Notes: a model not told the origin generated them from the letters alone. A stretch of 41,536 bases of DNA from an uncultured Prevotella sp. (GCA_905235835.1 CAJONQ010000031.1:1-41536), one strand, 5' to 3'; counted from the stretch's first letter, positions 31,210 to 40,192 are shown. Program-made: numbers and translations.

Positions 31210-34015
31210 ACCACTGTACCGCATTGGAATAACTGCTACGCTTATCATATTTCAGCGCATCGGTAAGTGTAGCGGCATTGCATCGGAAAGAGAAGTTATA
31301 ACTGGTATAAGGTGCCAATACCACCGAGCATGACATATTGAAACAGTGGAGGTCACGGGAGAGTGATGCCGTCGTCATAGATATCTTATGGTTCTCGAAG
31401 TCATAACCCGAGGAGAACGAGATATTCCAACCGTCCGATATCCTGACATTACCACTGACATTCAGGTTCTGCGTAAACTTATACGGATAACGCATGGTAT
31501 CGTAGTTGAATCGTCCGGCTGTATTCTCACGCATGGTGATACCATAGCCGATACTCAGAGACCAGGGCACGTTAAATAACATATAGCCATCCTCATCCGT
31601 CTCAGCCTTACCCGCATTCTCCTTTCTGGCACCATGTTTTCCTGCCTCCATCTTATCATCGACATTCGTCTCTGCACCAGTGTCATACTCCTCCTTGTCC
31701 TTATCCGAGTCTTTGTCTTTCTTCACCTTCTCACCCCGTAGCCATTTGAAGAAATTAGCCACCTTCTTATTATCGAGGGTGTATGACAGGTTCTGGGACA
31801 TACCTTGGAATCGTCCGAAGCGTCCCTTACTATACTCCGTGCGGTTACCGATATATGGACGAGCACCCACGGAGTCCGCCTCATAGGCATACGTAGCGAA
31901 TACCGCACTCAGATTGAGGGTATAACTCTTCGAGAGTTTCAGTCGTAAGCGGGTAGAGAGGTCGCTCCAAGGACGCTCCTTTGCCGCAAAGTTATAGGAC
32001 ATGGAGGCACCCAGCTCATCGATGATACTGATCTTCTTAAAACCCGTAGAGTCATCATCGCTGCGCACCTTCATCTCGATATTGTTCTTGATATCCCACG
32101 AGAGACTTCCCGTCTTTCCCTTTCCTGGAACACCATAGAGAGTGCCCGTATAAGGAGAATAGGTCACCAGTGACACATTACCATTGGCATCCGTCTTCTG
32201 ATAAGTGTCGTAATAGCCATAGTGCGAGGTGCTGAAGTCCGGGGCATAGCTGAAGCTGACGGAAGGAGTAAACACGTGACGTATCGCTTGAATCTTATCA
32301 CCGAAAATCTTACGGCTGGGAACATAGAAGCCATAAAGCGTGGTAGATGCCGACAGCGATAAGGACCAGTCATAGACGTTATGGAATCCCGTCACCGTAT
32401 CTATCTTCTCCTTCTGGTTGTCCTCATCCCACGACCTATTATATTTCTGCGTATACATACGGTCAGTGAAGTTGAAGGAAGCCGTAAGGTTCAGGTAGTC
32501 GAACAACGTGAAATTACCACTGATAGGAATATTGTGCTTCATACCGTTACGCCAGTCTTTTGTCAGACTGGAGTGTAACAACTTATCCTCCTTCGTACTG
32601 ATAGAGTTGCTCAGTTGTCCGGTATAACTCACGGAGATCTTCTCATACCAGCGTTCCTTCCCTGCCGCATGTTTCCGCTTAAAGGGGTAGAAACGGGCGA
32701 TAGAGATATTCAGGTCGGGTAATGTCAACCCGATGGTTGAGTCACGCATGTTCTGGTTGAGGTTGAAGGTGGAGCTCAGTGACATACCGATACTGCTGAA
32801 AGTCGTGCTCCAGTTGACAGAACTGGTACGTGTTGACTGGGTCCTTGCCTGTGGGTTATACATCGAGTTGAGGTTGTTAGGCTCATAACTCGTCGTCGCG
32901 AAATTGACACTTGCCGACAGGGAGGAGTAAGGATTCGCCTTAGAGTCCTGGCGATGGCTCCACTGTATCTTGAAACTCGTCGACTTCACATAGTCAGGCA
33001 TGTTCTTCTCACCCGTCACCGAGTTCTGGTAACTGAAGTAGAAAGAACCGCTATACCTATAACGCTTACGGTAGTTCGTTGCCGCAGAGAGACCCCAAGA
33101 GCCCTTGGTGTATATCTCACCCAATAGCTTTAGGTCCCACTTGTCACTCATCGCAAAGTAATAGCCACCATCACGCAGATAGAAACCACGGGAAGTCTCG
33201 TCACCATACGTGGGCATGATAAAACCGGAAGAGTAGCTCTTCGTAAAGGGGAAGAAACCGTAAGGGATAGCAAAAGGAAGGGGTACGTCAGCCACTACCA
33301 GATAGGCAGGACCAAATACCACATCCTTGCCGGGACGCACCTTAGCACGTGACAGGGCGAGATAGAAATCTGGATGGGGCTCGTCACAGGTGGTATAACG
33401 ACCATGCTGAAGGAACAGCTCCCCTTTCTCGTTACGCTTGGAGAGCTCAGACACCATGAATCCCTCGTCCTGTTGGGTGTACACATTCTGTATCAGACCC
33501 TTCTTCGTCTTGAAATTGAATGCCATGGTATCACTCTCGTAAGTATCGTTCCCCATCTTAAAGATTGGTGTTCCGAACTTCTGCCCGGTGGTATCACGGG
33601 AACCCGTGGCATGCACCAGACTAGAATCCAGTTGCATATATATCTGGTCACTCTCAAGGTCCATATCCTGGTATTTCACCTTTGAGTTACCAAACAGGCG
33701 GGCAATACCAGAGCCTGCCTCATACGTCATCGAGTCATCCGCCTGATACTCCACGGGAGCATCAATACCATTCTTACGTTCCCTGTTCAGGCTGTCAGCA
33801 TGCAGAGAGTCATCAATCGCCTTGTTATGTTTCCAGATGGCTTTCTGCAAGGAGTCCATGTGTAAGGTATCCACCTTCAGCGAGTCCGCTTTGACGGAGT
33901 CTGTACGCACACTATCCTTGCCCTTCTCGTCTTGAGGGAAGTGCCAACGAGGTATCTCCGCCATCACAAAGGTGAGGACGAAGAGCAATACGATAATGAG
34001 CGTATTTTTTCTCAC
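31205..34015 (-). CDS. LptD-like outer-membrane LPS assembly protein
   Basis: 936 residues. A signal peptide (KNTLIIVLLFVLTFVMA) is followed by a disordered DS(L/V)-rich stretch (about 35-75). The OstA/LptA-like N-domain comes next (VEYQADDSMTYEAGSGIARL, then GNSKVKYQDMDLESDQIYM). The rest is a long beta-barrel with alternating aromatic strands, including VADVPLPFAIPYGFFPFTKS and SSGFIMPTYGDE, which are typical of Bacteroidetes LptD. It inserts lipopolysaccharide into the outer leaflet. The start codon is GTG, only five bases after a -7 box, so the message may be almost leaderless. No cysteine pair pattern like that of E. coli LptD is evident. It converges on the antiporter gene. Confidence 0.85.
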   Translation of the reverse strand: MRKNTLIIVLLFVLTFVMAEIPRWHFPQDEKGKDSVRTDSVKADSLKVDTLHMDSLQKAIWKHNKAIDDSLHADSLNRERKNGIDAPVEYQADDSMTYEAGSGIARLFGNSKVKYQDMDLESDQIYMQLDSSLVHATGSRDTTGQKFGTPIFKMGNDTYESDTMAFNFKTKKGLIQNVYTQQDEGFMVSELSKRNEKGELFLQHGRYTTCDEPHPDFYLALSRAKVRPGKDVVFGPAYLVVADVPLPFAIPYGFFPFTKSYSSGFIMPTYGDETSRGFYLRDGGYYFAMSDKWDLKLLGEIYTKGSWGLSAATNYRKRYRYSGSFYFSYQNSVTGEKNMPDYVKSTSFKIQWSHRQDSKANPYSSLSASVNFATTSYEPNNLNSMYNPQARTQSTRTSSVNWSTTFSSIGMSLSSTFNLNQNMRDSTIGLTLPDLNISIARFYPFKRKHAAGKERWYEKISVSYTGQLSNSISTKEDKLLHSSLTKDWRNGMKHNIPISGNFTLFDYLNLTASFNFTDRMYTQKYNRSWDEDNQKEKIDTVTGFHNVYDWSLSLSASTTLYGFYVPSRKIFGDKIQAIRHVFTPSVSFSYAPDFSTSHYGYYDTYQKTDANGNVSLVTYSPYTGTLYGVPGKGKTGSLSWDIKNNIEMKVRSDDDSTGFKKISIIDELGASMSYNFAAKERPWSDLSTRLRLKLSKSYTLNLSAVFATYAYEADSVGARPYIGNRTEYSKGRFGRFQGMSQNLSYTLDNKKVANFFKWLRGEKVKKDKDSDKDKEEYDTGAETNVDDKMEAGKHGARKENAGKAETDEDGYMLFNVPWSLSIGYGITMRENTAGRFNYDTMRYPYKFTQNLNVSGNVRISDGWNISFSSGYDFENHKISMTTASLSRDLHCFNMSCSVVLAPYTSYNFSFRCNAATLTDALKYDKRSSYSNAVQWY

Positions 34016-34020
34016 GGCTG

Positions 34021-34028
34021 CAAAGGTA
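34021..34028 (-). promoter_or_regulatory. lptD promoter -7 box (TACCTTTG)
   Basis: Consensus box on the minus strand, five bases before the GTG start. A heptamer array occupies the spacer and -33 zone upstream, and no TTG is at the usual distance. Confidence 0.55.
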
Positions 34029-34036
34029 CGAAAAAA

Positions 34037-34064
34037 AGTGAAGAGTGAAGAGTGAAGAGTGAAG
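34037..34064. repeat. Heptamer array in the lptD promoter (AGTGAAG x4)
   Basis: Four perfect AGTGAAG units, directly upstream of the -7 box of lptD. Unit changes would alter the promoter spacing or the upstream contact region. Confidence 0.88.
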
Positions 34065-34095
34065 AATTTGCTGTCGCCTTGACTTTTTTAACGTG

Positions 34096-34590
34096 TCATT
34101 CAAATATTTCAGCCCAGCGCAAGAATATTTTAACACCTTCAGCGCCAAACTTCTCCAGCGACTGTGCCGTCTCTAATACTGTCCTTACATGGTCAGGACT
34201 GGACTTGGAATAAAACTTATCGGCATAACAGATAATCTGTTCCTCTAAGGTCTCTGGCTCATAACCAGGCAATCCTGTACCCGTATGACGCTCTGCCACC
34301 CGGGCATGACGTGGAAATCCCTCGTCACGCAGGATCTCCCCTCCGATAGGACCGTGTTTGATATACGGTTCCGTGCCGTTACAATAGATAGAAGGAGCAT
34401 GACAACGGAACACCCCGATATCATGAAGCATTGCCGCCTCCTCCAGAAACTGGCGGTCGACAGGCAGTTCACGATGTCTGTCTACAATGAGTAAAGCACG
34501 GTCGGCGACCTGCCGACTGTGCTTTAAGAGCAGACGACGCAACGCATTGTCGTCCGGATAGTATTTATCCAGTATAGCCTGATAGTCCAT
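34096..34590 (-). CDS. HD-domain phosphohydrolase
   Basis: 164 residues. The HD metal site is visible as His24 (LKHSRQVADRA) and His56-Asp57 (AAMLHDIGVF), with further His residues in YIKHGPIGGEIL and VAERHTGTG. Members cut phosphate from nucleotides or related molecules; the substrate is not known. It overlaps the oadA-like gene by one base (TAATG), so it is co-transcribed. The end (KSSPDHVRTVLETAQSLEKF) is typical of small HDIG proteins in Bacteroidetes. Confidence 0.85.
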   Translation of the reverse strand: MDYQAILDKYYPDDNALRRLLLKHSRQVADRALLIVDRHRELPVDRQFLEEAAMLHDIGVFRCHAPSIYCNGTEPYIKHGPIGGEILRDEGFPRHARVAERHTGTGLPGYEPETLEEQIICYADKFYSKSSPDHVRTVLETAQSLEKFGAEGVKIFLRWAEIFE

Positions 34591-36362
34591 TACTGTGCTC
34601 GCTCAATCCATGCGAGGTTGTCACCGCGACGTACCTTCGCACCCTGTTTGGCACTCACCTCAACGAGTTTTCCGCCCAGTGCCGCCAGGACAGGAACAAT
34701 CTCGCCCCATGGTGCCTGGATATAACAGAAGGTGTCTCCCTCCTTATATTGCTGTCCGATAAACGGTTCGAGACAAGGTTCACAGGCTCCCTCCCCTGAG
34801 AACTCATAATAAACCTGTCCGGCAACGGGTGCTGTCAGGGCATCCGCCTTGGCATGTTTGAAGGCAGCCATCTCCGCAGGAGACATCTTTGTGCCGAGTT
34901 TGGCATCCTTTGCCTTCTGCAAGTCAGCAAGGAAATTCTTCTTCGCCATACCACTCTTGTAGTTGCGATACTGCTCTGGATGCATGGCAAGCTCGAAGAG
35001 CTCCTCGTTATCCTGTCCGTACTCCCATCCATTCTCGTCCATCTCCTTACGGAAATCATCGAGGGCGTTAGGCAGCAAGGTATGCGGATCGACATCCGTG
35101 AACTCACGACCTTGTTTCTTAGCAAGCTCTATCAGCTCAGGATCTATCGTGCCGGGAATCTTACCACTCTTTCCAAGAATCATGCCCCACATCGAGTCGT
35201 CCATCATCACGAAGCGTCCCTTGCCCTGTTCAATGGTGAGCAGGTTCATGAGGGCGATGTTCTTGACATACTGAGAGAAGGGCGTTACCAATGGGGGATA
35301 ACCCACACGTGGCCATACATACTCCACCTCGTTGAAGAGTTTCACCAGCATATCGTCTGTAGACAACTCTGGTTCACCCTTCTTCGCACGGCTCTTGTTG
35401 ATGACACTATGGATGCCACCGAGGTCTGCCATCATAGAACCCATCATACCACCAGGCAGTCCACATCCTAACAAGAGGCTGGACATGTGCTTGTTGGCAG
35501 GATTGATGAAGTAGCCGAGCCAGTCGTCAATAAACTCCTGTGTCAGGGTACGGGCCTGCATATAGGCATTCATATTGATATCCTCCACCTCGAAGCCCTC
35601 GTTCTTCAACATCGACTGTACCGAGATGATATCTGGATGTACCTTACCCCATGACAATGGCTCAATAGCGGTATCGATGATATCGGCACCATTGTTGCAG
35701 ACCTCCAGAATGGAAGCCATCGACAGACCAGGACCAGAGTGTCCGTGATACTGGATGATGATGTCGGGATGCTTCGTCTTGATACTCTTCGTCAGGGCAC
35801 CTAACAGGGCTGGCTGTCCGATACCTGCCATATCCTTCAGACAGATCTCCTCCGCACCAGCGGCTATCACCTCATCGGCAATCTTTGAATAATACTCGAC
35901 GGTATGCACTGGAGAGGTGGTGATACAGAGCGTTGCCTGTGGGATCATACCAGCCTCCTTCGCCCATTTGATACTGGGAATGATATTACGGGTGTCGTTC
36001 AGTCCACAGAAGATACGGGGGATATCCACACCTTGTGCTTTCTTCACCTTATACATCAACTGACGGACATCGTCAGGAACAGGATACATACGCAGGGCAT
36101 TCAATCCACGGTCGAGCATGTGGGTCTGGATACCGACCTCGTTGAAAGGCTTACAGAAGGCACGTACTGCCGCATTAGGATTCTCACCGGCAAGCAGGTT
36201 GACTTGCTCAAAAGCACCACCGTTGGTCTCCACACGGGCAAAACATCCCATATCAATGATTACCGGGGCTATGCGCTCCAACTGATCCTTGCGGGGCTGA
36301 AACTTACCACTTGACTGCCACATGTCACGATAGACAAGGCTAAACTTGATTTTCTTTTTCAT
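34590..36362 (-). CDS. Oxaloacetate decarboxylase alpha / pyruvate carboxylase B-like protein without a biotin lysine
   Basis: 590 residues. The N-terminal carboxyltransferase TIM barrel carries SLVYRDMWQSSGKF (the usual D.HQS appears as D-M-WQS), FARVETNGGAFEQ, the metal-binding region EICLKDMAGI and IQYHGHSGPGLS (HxHxxxG). The PYC_OADA domain follows, and a C-terminal lipoyl/biotinyl-like barrel (about 525-590) ends the protein. In that barrel the place of the biotinylated AMKM is taken by IQAPWGEI, so the Lys is missing. The carboxyl carrier must then be another protein, or the barrel is structural. Usual role: decarboxylation of oxaloacetate or carboxyl transfer to pyruvate. It is followed by the HD gene and has a good promoter. 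Confidence 0.88.
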   Translation of the reverse strand: MKKKIKFSLVYRDMWQSSGKFQPRKDQLERIAPVIIDMGCFARVETNGGAFEQVNLLAGENPNAAVRAFCKPFNEVGIQTHMLDRGLNALRMYPVPDDVRQLMYKVKKAQGVDIPRIFCGLNDTRNIIPSIKWAKEAGMIPQATLCITTSPVHTVEYYSKIADEVIAAGAEEICLKDMAGIGQPALLGALTKSIKTKHPDIIIQYHGHSGPGLSMASILEVCNNGADIIDTAIEPLSWGKVHPDIISVQSMLKNEGFEVEDINMNAYMQARTLTQEFIDDWLGYFINPANKHMSSLLLGCGLPGGMMGSMMADLGGIHSVINKSRAKKGEPELSTDDMLVKLFNEVEYVWPRVGYPPLVTPFSQYVKNIALMNLLTIEQGKGRFVMMDDSMWGMILGKSGKIPGTIDPELIELAKKQGREFTDVDPHTLLPNALDDFRKEMDENGWEYGQDNEELFELAMHPEQYRNYKSGMAKKNFLADLQKAKDAKLGTKMSPAEMAAFKHAKADALTAPVAGQVYYEFSGEGACEPCLEPFIGQQYKEGDTFCYIQAPWGEIVPVLAALGGKLVEVSAKQGAKVRRGDNLAWIERAQ

Positions 36363-36396
36363 AGATGAATAGAATCTATTGTTGTTAAAGTTTCTG

Positions 36397-36426
36397 CAAA
36401 GATACGAAAAAACAATGATTAAACAA
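36397..36426 (-). promoter_or_regulatory. Promoter of the oadA-like gene
   Basis: TATCTTTG at 36404-36397 with TTG at 36426-36424 (19-bp spacing) on the minus strand, 35 bp before the ATG. Confidence 0.72.
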
Positions 36427-36447
36427 CCGAGAATGAAGATTTATTTA

Positions 36448-36455
36448 TAACTTTG
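36448..36455 (+). promoter_or_regulatory. Promoter -7 box for the lipoprotein/GH43 unit
   Basis: TAACTTTG, 19 bp before the lipoprotein ATG. Confidence 0.6.
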
Positions 36456-36474
36456 CGGAAAATTTAGATTTGTT

Positions 36475-37230
36475 ATGAAGAAAATCCTATCCTTTTTGAT
36501 ATTATTAGTATTCATCATTGGCTGTGGACCCAAACAACCACCCAAAGAAGAACCCGTAGAACCAATCAACACCTACAAGAACCAACCAGGAGACTCTACG
36601 TTGTATGGATTAGCCTGTGACGGGTGTTCGGACTCTATCCTGGTGCTGCTGCCCTTCACTGGGGGCGACCCAGATACCTTTGACATCATCAATGCTTATC
36701 ATGAGCATCATATCTATGGACGTCCTCGTATCGGTGATGAGCTTGCCGTCATCCTCAATCCAGAAGACAAGCAAGAGGCTGTGATGGTGGTGAATATCGA
36801 GCGACTGAGAGGCAAATGGTGCTATCAGGTGATGCCGCATTTCCGGAATATCGACAATATGCCTGGGCGGATCCAGAAGCGGATGCTGCAACGGATTCCT
36901 GACTCTGTGAGACAGAATCTCATGGTTCCCCGTGAATATGGTTTCCAACTGAAAAGGGGATATACTGCCCAAAGCATTGGGGGGATGAGACAGACAACGA
37001 CAGACAATATGAGTCCTGTGGAATATCCGAAAGTCAAGAGGTATAAGGAATGGCGACTGTTTAATGGCAGACTCCTCCTTATCACGGACTCCGTCAGTCT
37101 TGCCAATGGAAAGAAGGGACTTCCCGAACAGGATACCGTTGATATCATCCAGCTAAGGCGTGACACCCTCGTACTGAGATTCAGTGACCATGAGCAGGGC
37201 TATTACCGGAAGACAGAGAATAATCAATAA
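36475..37230 (+). CDS. Lipoprotein of unknown function
   Basis: 251 residues. The lipoprotein signal FLILLVFIIGC puts the lipid Cys at 17, followed by a Pro/Glu-rich spacer. The globular part has YGLACDGCSDSILVLLP, GDELAVILNPEDKQEAVMVV and LRGKWCYQVMP, a pattern of beta strands with a GxW that recalls lipocalin-like proteins, but I am not sure. It is probably surface- or periplasm-facing. The GH43-like gene starts 9 bp later, so both may serve the same carbohydrate-handling task. Confidence 0.75.
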   Translation: MKKILSFLILLVFIIGCGPKQPPKEEPVEPINTYKNQPGDSTLYGLACDGCSDSILVLLPFTGGDPDTFDIINAYHEHHIYGRPRIGDELAVILNPEDKQEAVMVVNIERLRGKWCYQVMPHFRNIDNMPGRIQKRMLQRIPDSVRQNLMVPREYGFQLKRGYTAQSIGGMRQTTTDNMSPVEYPKVKRYKEWRLFNGRLLLITDSVSLANGKKGLPEQDTVDIIQLRRDTLVLRFSDHEQGYYRKTENNQ

Positions 37231-37239
37231 ACCCAACTT

Positions 37240-38913
37240 ATGAAACTAAAAACTATTTATCAGTCTACTGCTGCCCTCGCCGCAGGAATGCTGTTGACTG
37301 CTTGTGGAAGCAGTACATCTACACCAGAGAAAGAACAAGCACTCACCACGGTTGGTAATCCTTACCTCCCTTTGTGGGAACATATCCCTGACGGAGAGCC
37401 TTATGTCTTTGAGGATCCTGACCAGCCCGGAAAGTATCGCGTATATATATATGGTTCGCACGACAGTCGTATCACTGACTATTGCGGACGAGAGCAAGTG
37501 GTATGGTCTGCCTCTGTCGACAGCCTCAACAACTGGCGTTATGACGGTGAGATCCTCGCTGTCAGCAAGAATGCCAAAGGGGAGTTTATCAATGAGGACA
37601 GTCTTGCCGATGTGCTCTTTGCTCCTGATGTCGCCTTAGTGACAGACAAAGATGGAAAGAAAACCTACTACCTCTACCCGAACGACCAGCATGGAGGGCG
37701 TAATGGACTGATTGCCAAGAGTGATCGTCCTGACGGTCCTTTTGAGGTATGCAACTGGAGCAAGGAGAATCCCAATGCTACCGATGGTGTATTGCAGTTT
37801 GACCCGGGTATTCTTGTGGATGATGACGGTAGGGTCTATGGTTACTGGGGTTTCGGACACTCGATGGCTGCAGAGCTTGATCCTGCCACCATGGCTACTG
37901 TCAAGCCTGGCACGGAGGTGGTGGATGGCATGGTGTCTGGTTTCAAGGAGCCTGGTAAGTTCCGTTTCTTCGAGGCATCCTCTATCCGTAAGGTCAAAGA
38001 CAAGTATGTGTTTATCTATAGTCGTTTCACGGAGGAGGGAGAGTTCGGACTGCCCTCCACCAACTATACCCTCGCCTATGCCTATAGCGACAAGCCGTTA
38101 GGTCCTTGGACCTATGGCGGAACCATCATCGACGGTCGTGCCCGTGAGAAGGAGGAGCAGGGTAATGTCATTGCCTCCGCCAATGTCTCTGGTAACACCC
38201 ATGGCAGTATCTGTGAGATCAACGGACAGTGGTATGTGTTCTATCACCGCCAGTCAGGACTCAATGAGTTTGCCCGTCAGGCAATGGTGGCACCTATCAC
38301 CGTGAAAGTCGAGGAAGGTGCTGGTGGCAAGGTGGAGATCAGTGAGGGCGAATACACCTCCGAGGGCTTTGCCTTGAACGGACTGGACCCCTTCGAGCGT
38401 CATTCCGCTGGTATCTGTTGTTGGTACACTGGTCCGAAGGTTGCTATCCACGAGTGGCCCAACAACACGTTCTTCGGCTCGTATGTGGCTGCCAGTTACG
38501 GTACTGACGATAAGTTTGAGGCACCCTATGACATCCGTAACAACACCAACTTCGTGGTGAACAACACTGATGGCTCTATCGTAGGCTACAAGTATTTCAA
38601 TTTCGATGCTGAGCGTCTTGCCAACACCGCTAACTTGATGCTCGTCCTGCGACTCGTACCCGAAGGGATTAACGGTACCATAGAGATTATGTTAGACCGC
38701 CCATGGGTATCACAAGGAGGTAAGAAAATCGGTCAGATAGACCTGAAAGCTGATATGGAGAAGAAGGTTTGGGATATGGCTGCTGGTATCTCCAACGAGG
38801 CTAAGACGGGATATCTTACAGGAAAACATGCCCTCTTCTTCGTCTTTAAGTCTGACACGAAGGAGAAGTCACTCTGTACACTTCAGGACTTCGTCTTTAC
38901 GTTTGACAAATAA
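37240..38913 (+). CDS. Glycoside hydrolase family 43-like lipoprotein
   Basis: 557 residues. The lipobox MLLTAC gives Cys22. The five-bladed propeller of GH43 can be followed: GEPYVFEDPDQPGKYRVYIYGSH (N-terminal Asp), LADVLFAPDVALV (second Asp), FDPGILVDDDGRVYGYWGFG, and RFFEASSIRKVKDKYVFIYS (candidate catalytic Glu). NTHGSICEINGQWYVFYHRQ is the typical later blade. A C-terminal beta domain (about 420-557), CBM6-like in position, follows. GH43 enzymes cut arabinose- or xylose-containing plant glycans; the target here is unknown. It is probably on the cell surface or in the periplasm and paired with the preceding lipoprotein. Confidence 0.88.
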   Translation: MKLKTIYQSTAALAAGMLLTACGSSTSTPEKEQALTTVGNPYLPLWEHIPDGEPYVFEDPDQPGKYRVYIYGSHDSRITDYCGREQVVWSASVDSLNNWRYDGEILAVSKNAKGEFINEDSLADVLFAPDVALVTDKDGKKTYYLYPNDQHGGRNGLIAKSDRPDGPFEVCNWSKENPNATDGVLQFDPGILVDDDGRVYGYWGFGHSMAAELDPATMATVKPGTEVVDGMVSGFKEPGKFRFFEASSIRKVKDKYVFIYSRFTEEGEFGLPSTNYTLAYAYSDKPLGPWTYGGTIIDGRAREKEEQGNVIASANVSGNTHGSICEINGQWYVFYHRQSGLNEFARQAMVAPITVKVEEGAGGKVEISEGEYTSEGFALNGLDPFERHSAGICCWYTGPKVAIHEWPNNTFFGSYVAASYGTDDKFEAPYDIRNNTNFVVNNTDGSIVGYKYFNFDAERLANTANLMLVLRLVPEGINGTIEIMLDRPWVSQGGKKIGQIDLKADMEKKVWDMAAGISNEAKTGYLTGKHALFFVFKSDTKEKSLCTLQDFVFTFDK

Positions 38914-38915
38914 AG

Positions 38916-38958
38916 TCGAGATCCCGAATCCCGATATCGCGAGATTCCGAGATCTCGA
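38916..38958. repeat. Octamer-like array after the GH43 gene
   Basis: GATCCCGA, ATCCCGAT, ATCGCGAG, ATTCCGAG, ATCTCGAA: about five units of period 8, partly self-complementary (CGAGATC..GATCTCG). It fills the gap between the GH43 and queF ends and could also act as a terminator, although no T run follows. Confidence 0.55.
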
Positions 38959-38962
38959 AGGA

Positions 38963-39424
38963 TTAAATGATCTGATGGCTGAGCATTCGTTGCTCAGCCA
39001 TTTTCTCATATTTCGTCCCTGGCTGTCCGTAGTTGGCATAGGGATAGATGCTGATACCGCCACGAGGGGTAAACAAGCCGATGACCTCAATATACTTGGG
39101 TTCCATCAGTCTCACCAAGTCTTTCATGATGGTATTCACACAGTCCTCATGGAAATCGCCATGGTTACGGAAGGAGAAGAGATAGAGTTTCAGACTCTTT
39201 GACTCCACCATCCGCTTCGCAGGGATATACAATATCTTGATCTCCGCAAAGTCGGGCTGTCCTGTAATCGGACAAAGGGACGTGAACTCAGGACAGTTGA
39301 ACTGTACCCAGTAGTCGTTATCGGGGTGTTTGTTCTCAAAAGTCTCTAACACCTCCGGGGCATAGTCCATCCGATACTCCGTCTTTTTACCCAGTTGCTG
39401 CAGGTTGTCTTGCTCTCTGTTCAT
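38963..39424 (-). CDS. queF: NADPH-dependent 7-cyano-7-deazaguanine reductase
   Basis: 153 residues, the short unimodular QueF form. The nucleophile Cys lies in [17 protein letters not shown], and the QueF motif is [20 protein letters not shown]. The end carries [16 protein letters not shown]. It reduces preQ0 to preQ1 in queuosine synthesis. It overlaps the transporter gene by 4 bp (ATGA), forming a two-gene queuosine operon. Confidence 0.96.
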   Translation of the reverse strand: MNREQDNLQQLGKKTEYRMDYAPEVLETFENKHPDNDYWVQFNCPEFTSLCPITGQPDFAEIKILYIPAKRMVESKSLKLYLFSFRNHGDFHEDCVNTIMKDLVRLMEPKYIEVIGLFTPRGGISIYPYANYGQPGTKYEKMAEQRMLSHQII

Positions 39425-40110
39425 ATCTTCAGGATATTAAAGATGTTATAGTTGATGTCACGGTCGAAGACATCCTCATGGTCGTGCTTCTTGGTGAACT
39501 CCACTACACGGATGGTGACAGGCAGTACCAGTATCTCATAGAGTGTCTTCAACGTCACCTGTGAGATCATCAAGGAAGGCATCTCCTCCCAGGGGATGAC
39601 ACCACCCAGTGCCAAGGGGAAGAATATGATTGAGTCCACACTCTCTCCGAAAATAGTACTCAGGACAGCACGTGCCGAGAAGTTCTTACCCTGTGACGAC
39701 AGTTTCATGCGGGACATCACATAGGCATTGGTAAACGAGCCTAAGATGAAGGCGATGAACGAGGCAAGGGCGATACGTGGTGCAAGACCGAAAATCACAT
39801 GGAAGCCCTCGTCACCGTCCCAGTAGTCAGCACCGGGAATCCAGTCGGCGACAGCACCCATCAGTACAAAGAAGAAGTTCATCGCAAAACCCATCCAAAT
39901 GAGCATACGGGTACGCTGATAGCCCCATACCTCACACACCACATCATTGATGATGTAGCTCACTGGGAAAACGATGACACCTGCAGTCAGATTGACTGGT
40001 CCGAACGATAATTGCTTTGTCTCCAACACGTTTGCCGTAATCAGGCAGACGCAGAACAGTGTGCCGAATAGCATAAAAAGCACACTGACCTTACTTTTTT
40101 CTTGTTCCAT
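39421..40110 (-). CDS. Queuosine precursor transporter (YhhQ/DUF165 family)
   Basis: 229 residues from the ATG at 40110. About six membrane helices can be read ([77 protein letters not shown] and others). The conserved [19 protein letters not shown] and [14 protein letters not shown] blocks mark the VUT/YhhQ family, which brings preQ0 or preQ1 into the cell. Being next to queF supports the role. The longer frame from 40161 would run through the leader structure and is rejected. Control by the upstream preQ1-I-like leader is likely. Confidence 0.93.
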   Translation of the reverse strand: MEQEKSKVSVLFMLFGTLFCVCLITANVLETKQLSFGPVNLTAGVIVFPVSYIINDVVCEVWGYQRTRMLIWMGFAMNFFFVLMGAVADWIPGADYWDGDEGFHVIFGLAPRIALASFIAFILGSFTNAYVMSRMKLSSQGKNFSARAVLSTIFGESVDSIIFFPLALGGVIPWEEMPSLMISQVTLKTLYEILVLPVTIRVVEFTKKHDHEDVFDRDINYNIFNILKI

Positions 40111-40117
40111 AATAATT

Positions 40118-40172
40118 CTTGTTTTGTTAAAGGGGGTCCGCCTGACTATCAGGTTTCGCAAGTACCCCTGCC
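40118..40172 (-). promoter_or_regulatory. Candidate preQ1-I-like riboswitch before the queuosine operon
   Basis: On the minus strand, AGGGGT (40169-40164) can pair with ACCCCCT (40137-40131), and a CCTGA-TAG-TCAGG hairpin sits in the loop. Directly after the stem comes the A-rich tail TTAACAAAACAAG (40130-40118). That tail is the same as the tail of the well-studied Thermoanaerobacter preQ1-I riboswitch as I remember it. The ATG is 7 bases further on, so ligand binding would block translation. The extra hairpin in the loop is not usual for the class. The downstream genes make and carry queuosine precursors, as expected. Confidence 0.6.
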
Positions 40173-40184
40173 GTTAAGCGGCTG

Positions 40185-40192
40185 CAAAGGTA
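40185..40192 (-). promoter_or_regulatory. Promoter -7 box of the queuosine operon
   Basis: TACCTTTG on the minus strand, about 75 bp before the ATG. A GCCG..CGGC hairpin (40170-40182) follows at once. Confidence 0.65.

Noticed and set aside
40111..40180. TPP riboswitch
   Set aside because: The GGGGT and CTGA pieces look vaguely similar, but the CTGAGA core is absent and the downstream genes are for queuosine.
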